Notes under the pieces: generated by a model
The model's input: only the letters and a program-made list of their open reading frames with translations
Database searches by the model: none
What the model was told of the DNA's origin: nothing
Position numbers and translations under genes: made by a program
Part shown: positions 15,560 through 22,882 of the stretch, piece by piece
How the letters are laid out: every line of letters starts with the position of its first letter
Numbering within the stretch: position 1 is the stretch's first letter
DNA from: an archaeon
Lineage (GTDB): Archaea; Thermoproteota; Nitrososphaeria; Nitrososphaerales; CADDZS01
DNA: 25,194 bases
NCBI GenBank assembly: GCA_021792315.1
Contig: JAJYUX010000011.1
Span: 1 to 25,194 of the forward strand
Direction of reading: 5' to 3'

Positions 15560-15763
15560 ATGAATGCAATGAAACAGACACATCTTCTTGTTAGAACATC
15601 TAACTTCTGGGCTAGTGTTGAGCACTACGCTCCTTGTCACAATTGCCCAAAACACCCTCAATATGAGCAGCTCCCAGTGACGCTTCATACTGGTAACATT
15701 TGTGTAATCTGTGGGACGCCATTGAAGGAGCTTAAGGAAGACTCTCTATGGACTGAATCTTAG
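15560..15763 (+). CDS. Small Cys-rich (zinc-ribbon-like) protein (67 aa)
   Basis: The frame encodes two CxxC pairs, C26-H-N-C29 and C48-V-I-C51-G, spaced like a treble-clef or zinc-ribbon fold, with CPKHP between them and an acidic C-terminal tail (KELKEDSLWTES). A TATA-like TAAATAG (15537-15543) is centred about 20 bases before the first ATG and 29 before a second in-frame ATG (15569), so either may be the start. It is transcribed away from ppdK. Function unknown; metal binding is inferred from the Cys spacing. Confidence 0.65.
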   Translation: MNAMKQTHLLVRTSNFWASVEHYAPCHNCPKHPQYEQLPVTLHTGNICVICGTPLKELKEDSLWTES

Positions 15764-15875
15764 CTTACTGTCGCGAACTATCTTTTTGGATAATGCGCGC
15801 TCCTTGGAAATAGCTATGACCATTTATCTGACGAATCCCCTCGATTATGAAGGCAAATATAGGCAATCACAATTG

Positions 15876-15883
15876 CATATTAT
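15876..15883 (+). promoter_or_regulatory. Probable TATA element for the gene at 15893/15908
   Basis: CATATTAT is centred about 28 bases before the ATG at 15908, which supports that codon as a leaderless start. If so, the GGAGGT at 15888-15893 would lie outside the transcript. Confidence 0.4.
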
Positions 15884-15892
15884 CTTCGGAGG

Positions 15893-16204
15893 TTGAGAAA
15901 TGAGAAAATGAGAGACCGAGCATCGAGATATGCGTCAACCAGGTCCGAAAAGAAAATGGGAGATGCTATTCTGATCGCGTACGTGGTGAGAACTCCAAAA
16001 GGCAAGATCAGACTGAAACGAATTGGGATTAGGCTACATGAAAAGGAAGAGGAACAGGTCTGTGAACTTCCACCAACCGATCCGAGATACGTTTTTGAAA
16101 ATGATTACAAAGTGAGAAAGTCAACTCATGAAGAGGTCAGACGTTCTCGACAGTTCGCTAGGTTCTGGGACTCGAGCGCAAGAGTCATTTACGTGGAAAA
16201 TTAG
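15893..16204 (+). CDS. Unknown small basic protein (98-103 aa)
   Basis: I do not recognise this protein. It is rich in Lys, Arg and Glu, with a beta-type core (DAILIAYVVRTPKGKIRLKRIGI, about 24-46), then LHEKEEEQVCELPPTDPRYVF and a helical stretch (STHEEVRRSRQFARFWDSSA). It has no membrane segment. The coordinates start at the TTG at 15893. The ATG at 15908 (98 aa) is equally or more likely, because a TATA-like box lies about 28 bases before it. Between them sits a GGAGGT and a three-codon frame (ATG at 15900) whose TGA overlaps the ATG at 15908 as ATGA. The charge pattern would suit nucleic acid binding, but that is a guess. Confidence 0.6.
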   Translation: MRNEKMRDRASRYASTRSEKKMGDAILIAYVVRTPKGKIRLKRIGIRLHEKEEEQVCELPPTDPRYVFENDYKVRKSTHEEVRRSRQFARFWDSSARVIYVEN

Positions 16205-16226
16205 TCTCACTACCTGAGAATCTAGC

Positions 16227-16234
16227 TTTATAGA
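16227..16234 (+). promoter_or_regulatory. TATA-like element for the surface protein gene
   Basis: TTTATAGA is centred 39 bases before the ATG at 16269 and predicts a leader of about 13 bases without a clear ribosome binding site. Confidence 0.4.
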
Positions 16235-16268
16235 GTGGATCTGTCAAAGTCGGATCTGCTCCTGAGAA

Positions 16269-16736
16269 ATGAAACTGATACGCGTACTTGTGATTGCCAT
16301 TCTGGTGTTTGCCGTGATTCTCGGCACAGTTTCCGGTCTGTTGATTCAATCAAATCAACCGCCCCATCAGATCTTTTCATTTGAACCATTTGCAGTTCGT
16401 GTCTCGCAACCAGCTCAATGCGATTCCATTCCTCAGAACTATACCAACTGGCTTGGTATCAATGTAATCGGGAACAGAACGGGAATGAGTTTTTCTCTAA
16501 TCTCGATTTACGCCACTGGTATTAACATAAGAGTAGACGTACCTCTGAATAGAACTGCGTTTGTGGAATACAAGGTGACTAATTCAACACTTGAAACGTT
16601 AATCGTTCCGTTGCCAGCATATTTCGGTTCTGGAACAGTTCTAAGTCTGGCTCTAACCTACGAGATCGATGGATATTCACCTGATACAGTTACCTTGGTG
16701 GAGACCCCTATCACACCAGGAACCATTAGTTGTTGA
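16269..16736 (+). CDS. Membrane-anchored or secreted surface protein, unknown (155 aa)
   Basis: The protein begins with a basic residue pair and a single hydrophobic helix (about 6-26, LVIAILVFAVILGTVSGLL), a signal anchor or signal peptide with no clear cleavage site. The rest is polar, beta-rich and carries four N-glycosylation sequons (N57YT, N69RT, N94RT, N105ST), as expected for a domain outside the cell in archaea. Only two Cys occur (C51 and the last residue, C155), which could form a disulfide closing the domain. No family is recognised; an Ig-like beta sandwich would fit. It converges on the membrane HdrD-like gene with a 13-base gap. Confidence 0.7.
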   Translation: MKLIRVLVIAILVFAVILGTVSGLLIQSNQPPHQIFSFEPFAVRVSQPAQCDSIPQNYTNWLGINVIGNRTGMSFSLISIYATGINIRVDVPLNRTAFVEYKVTNSTLETLIVPLPAYFGSGTVLSLALTYEIDGYSPDTVTLVETPITPGTISC

Positions 16737-16749
16737 AAAGTCGTTTCGT

Positions 16750-18582
16750 TTACAAAGCGAGTTGCTCGGCAACGATTTCTGCGATATCTCTAACCTGCAT
16801 CTTTGTTCCGCTCGCTCTGGTCGAATCTTCAAACATAGAAAGGCAGAATGGGCATTCTGTTGCTATGGTGCCAGCTCCAGTCCGCGAAGCCTCTTTTGTT
16901 CTAATGCCAGATATCGTTTCTCGCTGCGGAACCTTGTACCAGTAGTTAGAGCCTCCCGCTCCGCAACAAAATGTGTGTTCCTTTATTCTCTTCATCTCTC
17001 TGACATCGTTTGATGCGGCTTTCAGCACTTCTCTCGGTTCTTCAAATATCGAATTGTATCTGACCGCGTAACAGGCGTCGTGTAATGTGACAGAGATCTC
17101 TTTGATCTTTTTCTCAGGAATCTTCACCCTGCCCTGTTCGATAAGGTCTGAAATTAGCTGGCTGTGATGGATTACTTCGAACTTGCCCCCCATGGCAGGA
17201 TACTCATTCTTGATCGAATTGAAACAGTGAGGGCACGCAGTGATAACTTTTTTCACTCCGTATGAATTCATCTTCTCAATATTTTGGTAGGCGAGTTCTT
17301 GATACCGCCCCTCTTCTCCCAATCTTCTTGCGGGATCTCCAGTACAGCCTTCCTCATTACCCAGTATTGCAAAGGAAACTCCCGCATGATGAAGGATCTT
17401 CGCAATTGATTTTGCGATGTTTTGAGCGCGCTGGTCGAATGCAGAAATGCATCCGATCCAGTAAAGATATTCTGCTTTTGGATTGTTGGAAAGTGTGTCT
17501 ATTCCTTGATCCTTAGCCCAGTCTGCTCTCGAACTCGAACCTAACCCGTAGGGGTTCTGGTTCTGCGATAGATTCTGCAAGAGAGCCAATTTTTCCTTGT
17601 CGAGTTTTCCCGCGTTGACAAGACTCCGTCTCAAATCATAGATGATGTCCAAGTGCTTCACCTGCACAGGGCAGCTATTGACGCATGCTCCGCAGGAAGT
17701 ACAGGACCAAAGCTCATCTTCCTTCACCGTTCCGAAGACGTCCACGCTCTCTCCTTTTTCTCTCGCTAGCGCGCTAATCTCCCTGACAAGTACTCTTGGA
17801 GAAAGTGATCGTCCAGAGGCCGTGGCAGGGCAAGAGGATTCGCAAGCTCCAATCTCAACGCAAGAATCATAAGATATCCTTTCTCGCTTGTCGAAGTCAG
17901 CTATATTTCCAACTCCAATCTTGACTTGCGAAATGTCTGTCTTGCCTTCAAGTACCTCGCTTAGCTTGAAGGGAAAACTGACTTCTGACTGTGGGCGGTC
18001 AAAGTTCTCAATCAAGCTGACTACGGGTTTGCTGTAATATCCAACGACCAGACCATTTCTCACAATGTTAAGTCCAATGTCTGTAATGGCATACCTTGCA
18101 AACCATCCCAGAATAAGCTCAGATGTCGTGAAGAGAATTGTAAGTATCAGTATGAATTGCAACTGGGAGGAAGCATTCGAGAAATTTGATTCCTTTCCAA
18201 GCTGCTTCTCCACCCGTTTGCTTTGTCGGAACCTCTGAACCCTCCAGGCAAAAGCTGCCAAAAGCCCTATGTCTAATGGTAACGACAGGATTAGGAGAAT
18301 TATCCTCAGTGGCTGGATCGATGACCAAATTGGATCTAGAATGCACATCAGGATTGAAAGTCCCACGCCAAGCACAATGGCAACGTGCATTAACTGGACT
18401 GGATCCCACCTGAAAGTCCGTTCGGCCTCGTCCTTCCCAAGCTTTAAGAGTCGTTTGAAGTCTAGTCCAGCACCGTTCTTCCTTAATCCACTTATCACCG
18501 CGATGAGAATGGCTACAACGCTGGCTAATGCGACCGCGTAGAGCGCATAGTAGGCGATGGCGTACAACGATGGATCAGACAA
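16750..18582 (-). CDS. Membrane-bound HdrD-like ETF:quinone oxidoreductase (EMO/FadF type)
   Basis: This 610-residue protein has an N-terminal membrane part with about four or five helices (7-31, 63-86, 91-113, 141-165, possibly 170-190). A ferredoxin region (239-304) and two CCG domains (about 375-455 and 500-582) follow. This is the layout of ETF:menaquinone oxidoreductases that pass electrons from acyl-CoA dehydrogenases via ETF to quinone. The second ferredoxin motif is complete (C294/C297/C300/C304). The first reads C241-x2-I244-x2-C247-x3-C251, lacking its second Cys. CCG domain 1 has C378, C413-T-G (CTGDPARR, common in this subfamily) and C450/C453; domain 2 is complete (C504, C539-C540-G, C577/C580). 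Only H66 lies in the membrane part. The TTG start lies 56 bases after etfA. The quinone-reductase role is inferred from family and neighbours. Confidence 0.9.
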   Translation of the reverse strand: MSDPSLYAIAYYALYAVALASVVAILIAVISGLRKNGAGLDFKRLLKLGKDEAERTFRWDPVQLMHVAIVLGVGLSILMCILDPIWSSIQPLRIILLILSLPLDIGLLAAFAWRVQRFRQSKRVEKQLGKESNFSNASSQLQFILILTILFTTSELILGWFARYAITDIGLNIVRNGLVVGYYSKPVVSLIENFDRPQSEVSFPFKLSEVLEGKTDISQVKIGVGNIADFDKRERISYDSCVEIGACESSCPATASGRSLSPRVLVREISALAREKGESVDVFGTVKEDELWSCTSCGACVNSCPVQVKHLDIIYDLRRSLVNAGKLDKEKLALLQNLSQNQNPYGLGSSSRADWAKDQGIDTLSNNPKAEYLYWIGCISAFDQRAQNIAKSIAKILHHAGVSFAILGNEEGCTGDPARRLGEEGRYQELAYQNIEKMNSYGVKKVITACPHCFNSIKNEYPAMGGKFEVIHHSQLISDLIEQGRVKIPEKKIKEISVTLHDACYAVRYNSIFEEPREVLKAASNDVREMKRIKEHTFCCGAGGSNYWYKVPQRETISGIRTKEASRTGAGTIATECPFCLSMFEDSTRASGTKMQVRDIAEIVAEQLAL

Positions 18583-18638
18583 TTTACCAATCCTGTTGGA
18601 AAGCGCTAGTCTTGAGAGCTAATTATGATTTCCACTTA

Positions 18639-19583
18639 TCAACGGCCAAGTTTAGTCTTCAATGCTTTCACAAGCTCAGGAACAACCTGGTACAGATCTC
18701 CCACAAGACCGTAGTCGCACTCTTGGAATATAGGCGCATTCTTGTCTGAGTTTATAGCAACCACTACTTTGGAATCCCGCATCCCCGTTAAGTGCTGTAT
18801 CTGGCCCGAAATCCCGACTGCAACGTATAACTTTGGCTTCACAGTTGTTCCGGTCAGACCGACCTGTCTCTCCTCCGATACCCAGCCTAGATCTGACGCA
18901 AGAGGCCTAGAAACGCCCATGACACCGTTCAACATCTTCACCAAGTCATCAAGTATTGCAAGATCCTCCTTCTTCTTGAAGCCTCTTCCCGCAGAGACAA
19001 CAGTCTGGGCGTCCTTCAGACTAGCTTCTCCTCGGGGTTTTTCCTTCTTTCCGACAAGCACAACTCGATTAGTTTTGGGCTGAAAATCTATACTTGTAAT
19101 CTTGGGGGATGAGGGTGACTCAGCTCGCTCATAAGCTCTAGGGGGAACTGTGACCACTGCACACTCTTTTGATACCATGCTCGCTATTGCATTTCCACCC
19201 CAGACTAGCCTTTCCGCCGTTGTATCAGATCCATTCAGCTGCAACTTCACCGCATCATTTATGCAACCAATTCCCAATCGTGTAGCAAACTTCGCCGCAA
19301 TGTCCCTTCCGCGTTTGGTAGAACCAACTAAAACAAGATCAGGTTTTGATTGTTGGTAGACTGCCTCAAGCGCATCAACGATCGGCCCTACCAAAAGATC
19401 CTTCAGTGTTTCGTTCGAGACTTGATAAACAGTTGAAACTCCTTTTACAGAGACTTTCTTTGTTGCTGAAGATTGATCTCCATGCCCTAACAATGCCACT
19501 GATGTATCCTTTCCGAGTCTTGTTCCGAGAGTGACAAGCTCAAGGACAGTGTTAATGTCTTCGGAATAAACCAAGATTCCCAA
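18639..19583 (-). CDS. etfA: Electron transfer flavoprotein alpha subunit (second ETF)
   Basis: The 314-residue protein is a complete ETF alpha with a canonical FAD domain: SRPL (R226), GLTG (T244), KLYVAVGISGQIQH (S259, H264) and VVAINSDKNAPIF, ending GDLYQVVPEL. Unlike the alpha subunit at 439-1464 it keeps the flavin-contacting His. It forms the heterodimer with the beta subunit just upstream and should deliver electrons to the membrane HdrD-like protein just downstream. The TTG start (19583) is one base after the etfB stop; the next codons ILVYSED match the normal ETF alpha N terminus, so a TTG start is well supported. Confidence 0.95.
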   Translation of the reverse strand: MGILVYSEDINTVLELVTLGTRLGKDTSVALLGHGDQSSATKKVSVKGVSTVYQVSNETLKDLLVGPIVDALEAVYQQSKPDLVLVGSTKRGRDIAAKFATRLGIGCINDAVKLQLNGSDTTAERLVWGGNAIASMVSKECAVVTVPPRAYERAESPSSPKITSIDFQPKTNRVVLVGKKEKPRGEASLKDAQTVVSAGRGFKKKEDLAILDDLVKMLNGVMGVSRPLASDLGWVSEERQVGLTGTTVKPKLYVAVGISGQIQHLTGMRDSKVVVAINSDKNAPIFQECDYGLVGDLYQVVPELVKALKTKLGR

Positions 19584-19584
19584 G

Positions 19585-20373
19585 CTACGCCACGACTCCC
19601 TCTCGAATCACTGCCTCGGTTAGTTGTTTGGCAGCATCTTCTGGTTTTCCCTCGAACAAAATCTTCTTTCTAGCAGACTGCGGAACAGACAGTGAACTCA
19701 CGGTAACCTTGGAAGCACTCTTTCCTATGCGAGAAGGATCAATTCCGAGGGCTTGGGCGTTCCATTCGATCATCTCCTTCTTTCCCGCGCTCATGATCTG
19801 AATCAATGTAGGAAATCTCGGTTGATTGATTTCACGTGAAACAGAGACCACAACTGGAAAATCGCACTCAACAGTCTCTATACCATCTTCCATCGACCTT
19901 TCAATACTCACTTTGCTGCCAGTGATTGAGATCTTCATGGCATACGATATGAACGGCAAATCCAGTTGCTCAGCAAGGCTTGGGCCTACCACTGAAGAAG
20001 ACGAATCGGTTGTTCCAGTAGCAGTAAGAATTAGATCGTATTTGCCAATCTTCTTTATCGCCTGCGTCAAAATAAAAGCCGTGTTCATCGCATCGCAGTC
20101 TTGGAAGAGAGGATCAACCACGAGCCTTGCCCGATCGCATCCCATTGCAAGCGCCTCCTTTGCGCTTTTCTTCGCGTCGGTCGTTCCGACGGTAATTGCT
20201 GTGATGCTTCCTCCATTCTTTTCCTTAATTTTCACTGCTTCCTCTATCGCGTTCTTGTCATCGTCACTGATTTTTGTTTTGGCACCCTCGAGGACAATTC
20301 TATTGTTAGCCCGATCTACCTTTATTTCGGATTCGTCGATTACCTGCTTGAAACATGTGATTATTTCGGGCAT
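19585..20373 (-). CDS. etfB: Electron transfer flavoprotein beta subunit (second ETF)
   Basis: The 262-residue protein starts MPEIITCFKQVIDESEIKVD and has the ETF beta core, including ITVGTTDAKKSAKEALAMGC (58-77) and FPVVVSVSREINQPRFPTL near the end. Compared with the other beta subunit it has VVDPLFQDCDAMNTAFILT in place of the LSDRAFAGADT motif and TDSSSSVVGP in place of DGDTAQVGP. It therefore does not carry the FixA/bifurcating-type signature, which fits ordinary transfer to a membrane oxidoreductase. The ATG (20373) is preceded by AGGAG 12 bases upstream and a weak TATA-like AAATAGA about 45 bases upstream. It is the first gene of the etfB-etfA-EMO unit. Confidence 0.94.
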   Translation of the reverse strand: MPEIITCFKQVIDESEIKVDRANNRIVLEGAKTKISDDDKNAIEEAVKIKEKNGGSITAITVGTTDAKKSAKEALAMGCDRARLVVDPLFQDCDAMNTAFILTQAIKKIGKYDLILTATGTTDSSSSVVGPSLAEQLDLPFISYAMKISITGSKVSIERSMEDGIETVECDFPVVVSVSREINQPRFPTLIQIMSAGKKEMIEWNAQALGIDPSRIGKSASKVTVSSLSVPQSARKKILFEGKPEDAAKQLTEAVIREGVVA

Positions 20374-20498
20374 TTACACTAGTGACTCCTAGTTCTTTCA
20401 ATTCTTCAGCGAAGTCTATTTCACCCTTTTGCACTCTGCAAGAAACGTATAGGTAACAATTGGAAATGCAAGCGAGCTTTCGTATTTTATTGTAGAGA

Positions 20499-21584
20499 CT
20501 ACTCGTCTTCTTTCCTAAGATAACCGAGCTTGTATCCTCTCTCAGTGGTCTTGCGCCAGTGTTCTTCCCTGCCTTTCTCGAGATCGCCAGGGATCTTCTT
20601 TCCAGTCCATGCATTTGATGGCCAACCATCTAGATTCTCGTAATAGTGTGCAAAAACTTTCGAGCGCAGGCGGGCAACCTCGTTATGAACTTTCGATTTC
20701 TTCGCCTCTCTCAAAATGCTCAGGCTGATCGGCGCCTTCACGTACTGCATGGGAGCTGAAGATAGCGTGCGAGCCAGAGTCCTTCCATAGTAATCAACTA
20801 TTTCGCAACCCCCTCTCGAATTCGCCCTCGGAATGTAGCACTGGTTCTCCACTGCCCTAGCTCTCCTACAAAAGCTCCAAGCAAGCATACTAGGATTTGC
20901 TTCCGCTTCGAGCCCTGGCTCTGGATTCCCTGAGCTGTCGCAGTGTGCCAGAACCTCAACTCCCTTCATCCCGAACATCCTTCCCACTTCAGGGAACCGG
21001 ATTTCTCCGCATGCGTGCGCTCCAAGTCGTCCCAGAGGCGTATCCACAACTGGGAAGATGTTGTCCCAACCCACTTTCTTTACGTATTCGTCCCATATGT
21101 CATCAGGACTTACTGCCAGAGTGTGAAAGCGCCTGTACTTCGTCAATATCTTTCCGTCTGGGGACATTATGAAAGAGCAGTTGAAGAATGCTCCAGGAAA
21201 AGCGTCATCTCGTTCAAAGCCGTTTCCGATTAGATAAACGCCCGCCGCCGATGTTGTTTTTGCTACTGCGTCTGTCTCCTCGCCCGGTATGTAGACGGCT
21301 CCTTTCTCTATCCAGTCTTGTATAGGAATTCCCTTCTTTGCAAACTCAGCCGAATTAGGGAGTCCCGCCAAGCTCATCTCAGGGAATACTACCAGGGCCG
21401 CAGTCTCCTCAGAAGAAGGATTCTCCTTTGCGCCATCGCCGCAGATTTTTTCTACCATTGTCTGATAGGAGAGAACATTCTCTTTGCGCGCTTCTTTGAA
21501 TTTGTCCGCAGAGTCTCCTGCTTGTCCAGTCTTACCGAAAAATTGAGCGCATGCAATCCAATAACTATCTATCTTCTTTGCCAA
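20499..21584 (-). CDS. Nitrilase-superfamily amidohydrolase (aliphatic amidase-like)
   Basis: The 361-residue soluble enzyme has the Glu-Lys-Cys triad of the carbon-nitrogen hydrolase family: VFPEMSLAG (E69), LTKYRRFHTL (K149) and GAHACGEIRFPE (C192). The length and long C-terminal tail (about 285-361) recall aliphatic amidases/formamidases, but the exact substrate (amide, nitrile or carbamoyl compound) is not determined. The TTG start is supported by a TATA-like ATTAAAA centred 26 bases upstream, implying a leaderless transcript. It lies 125 bases upstream of the second etfB on the same strand and may or may not be co-transcribed with it. Confidence 0.9.
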   Translation of the reverse strand: MAKKIDSYWIACAQFFGKTGQAGDSADKFKEARKENVLSYQTMVEKICGDGAKENPSSEETAALVVFPEMSLAGLPNSAEFAKKGIPIQDWIEKGAVYIPGEETDAVAKTTSAAGVYLIGNGFERDDAFPGAFFNCSFIMSPDGKILTKYRRFHTLAVSPDDIWDEYVKKVGWDNIFPVVDTPLGRLGAHACGEIRFPEVGRMFGMKGVEVLAHCDSSGNPEPGLEAEANPSMLAWSFCRRARAVENQCYIPRANSRGGCEIVDYYGRTLARTLSSAPMQYVKAPISLSILREAKKSKVHNEVARLRSKVFAHYYENLDGWPSNAWTGKKIPGDLEKGREEHWRKTTERGYKLGYLRKEDE

Positions 21585-21606
21585 GAGATTTCGCCTTTCG
21601 TTGTGC

Positions 21607-21613
21607 TTTTAAT
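21607..21613 (-). promoter_or_regulatory. TATA box of the nitrilase-family gene
   Basis: On the minus strand ATTAAAA is centred 26 bases before the TTG at 21584, the spacing expected for transcription starting on the start codon itself. Confidence 0.55.
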
Positions 21614-21732
21614 CCCTCGTTAAATGAATTTCGCGGACAAATATCTTCGACGTTTTTTGGCCGCCTGATTGCATCGCGAGGTAAAAGTTCGAGAAGCATT
21701 GATCCAACAATCAAAAGACTTTTCTCTCTAAA

Positions 21733-22878
21733 TTGAAGTATTTTGCTCCAATGTCGGACTCTGGCAAACGAGTGAAGAAAATCTTCTCCGAGATTGACAA
21801 CGACCTTAGCATAAAGAAGAAACCGCGAGCTCTGATACTCTGGAACGGCGTTGCACCGCATGCAGATTCTTCTCTCTTCTACGTGACAGGCATCCCTTAC
21901 GGTCTGTTCGAAGGATCTATTCTAGTCGCCGAAAGAAACGACGGAATCACGCTGATAACATCTCCACTGGAGGAGTCGATAGCTAGAGAAAACGCATCAA
22001 AGGATGTTGAGATATTCATTGATACTGAAACCAAGGCAATCGAATCTCGCTTGAGGAAAACTCTGGGAAACAAGTCCTCCGTGATCGGCCTAAACTCTCC
22101 CGAATTGAGTTACAAATCCTTTCTCCAGATAAAATCGATTTTTCGAGGCTCCGAGTTTATTGATGTGTCCAGCGCTTTCGAATCAGCTCGACTGGTGAAG
22201 GATTCGGGTGAAATTGAAAAGATCCAAACGGCCTGTAACATTGCTTCGAGAGTGTACAAGAACATACCAGCGATGCTCAAATATCGCGTCCCTGAAAGCA
22301 CGATCGCAGCAAAAATGGCATATGAGATGCAGGAGTTGGGAGGATCAGGTGTTTCTTTCGACAGCATCGTGGCTTTTGGAAAGAACAGCGCTCTGCCCCA
22401 CTACTCAGCCGGCAACGGAAAGCTATCAAAAGGGCAGTTCGTGCTTTGCGACTATGGCTCAAAGTATCAAATGTACTGTTCTGATATAACACGAACGTTA
22501 GTATTTGGGACCGCTTCAAAGAAACAGAAGAGAATGTACGAAGTTGTGAGAACAGCTCTTGAAATGGGAAGGGAGTTGTGCGTTGCCGAAAACGCCGGTG
22601 ATTACGTGCACAACAAGGTAGCCGAATATATCGACTCCACAGAGTTCAAGGGTCGATTCATCCACTCGCTCGGTCACTCTCTCGGAATGAACGTCCACGA
22701 CGGACCAGGACTTTCGAAGAGAAACAAGAGAAAGCTGCTTCCAGGAATGGTCGTGACGGTTGAACCCGGTGTATACTTGCCCGGCTTTGGTGGCATCAGG
22801 ATAGAGGACGACGTGCTGATCACGAAAGGCAAACCAAAAGTCCTAACCTCCGCGACCCGCGAACTTATCGAAGTTTAG
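21733..22878 (+). CDS. pepQ: Xaa-Pro dipeptidase/aminopeptidase (M24 family)
   Basis: The protein (381 residues from the TTG at 21733) has a creatinase-like N-terminal domain (about 1-150) and a pita-bread catalytic domain with all five metal ligands: CDYG (D240), SDITRT (D251), HSLGHSLG (H315), VEPGVYLP (E344) and RIEDD (E358). H223 (LPHYS) and H322 (NVHDGPG) are the usual accessory His. It cleaves X-Pro bonds in dipeptides or at peptide N termini in the cytoplasm. The ATG at 21751 (6 codons later, MSDSGKRVKK) is an equally good start; a TATA-like CTAAATT lies about 21 bases before it. It is the first gene of a three-gene operon with a glycosyltransferase and uracil-DNA glycosylase. Confidence 0.92.
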   Translation: MKYFAPMSDSGKRVKKIFSEIDNDLSIKKKPRALILWNGVAPHADSSLFYVTGIPYGLFEGSILVAERNDGITLITSPLEESIARENASKDVEIFIDTETKAIESRLRKTLGNKSSVIGLNSPELSYKSFLQIKSIFRGSEFIDVSSAFESARLVKDSGEIEKIQTACNIASRVYKNIPAMLKYRVPESTIAAKMAYEMQELGGSGVSFDSIVAFGKNSALPHYSAGNGKLSKGQFVLCDYGSKYQMYCSDITRTLVFGTASKKQKRMYEVVRTALEMGRELCVAENAGDYVHNKVAEYIDSTEFKGRFIHSLGHSLGMNVHDGPGLSKRNKRKLLPGMVVTVEPGVYLPGFGGIRIEDDVLITKGKPKVLTSATRELIEV

Positions 22879-22882
22879 AGTT

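Noticed and set aside
19826..20392. Plus-strand open frame of about 188 codons
   Set aside because: It is antisense to the second ETF beta gene; Ser/Ile-rich translation without any motif.
20374..20460. Protein-like stretch KGEIDFAEELKELGVTSV on the minus strand between the nitrilase-family gene and etfB
   Set aside because: It looks like coding sequence, but it continues out of frame into etfB and has no convincing start or end. It may be a gene remnant or chance.
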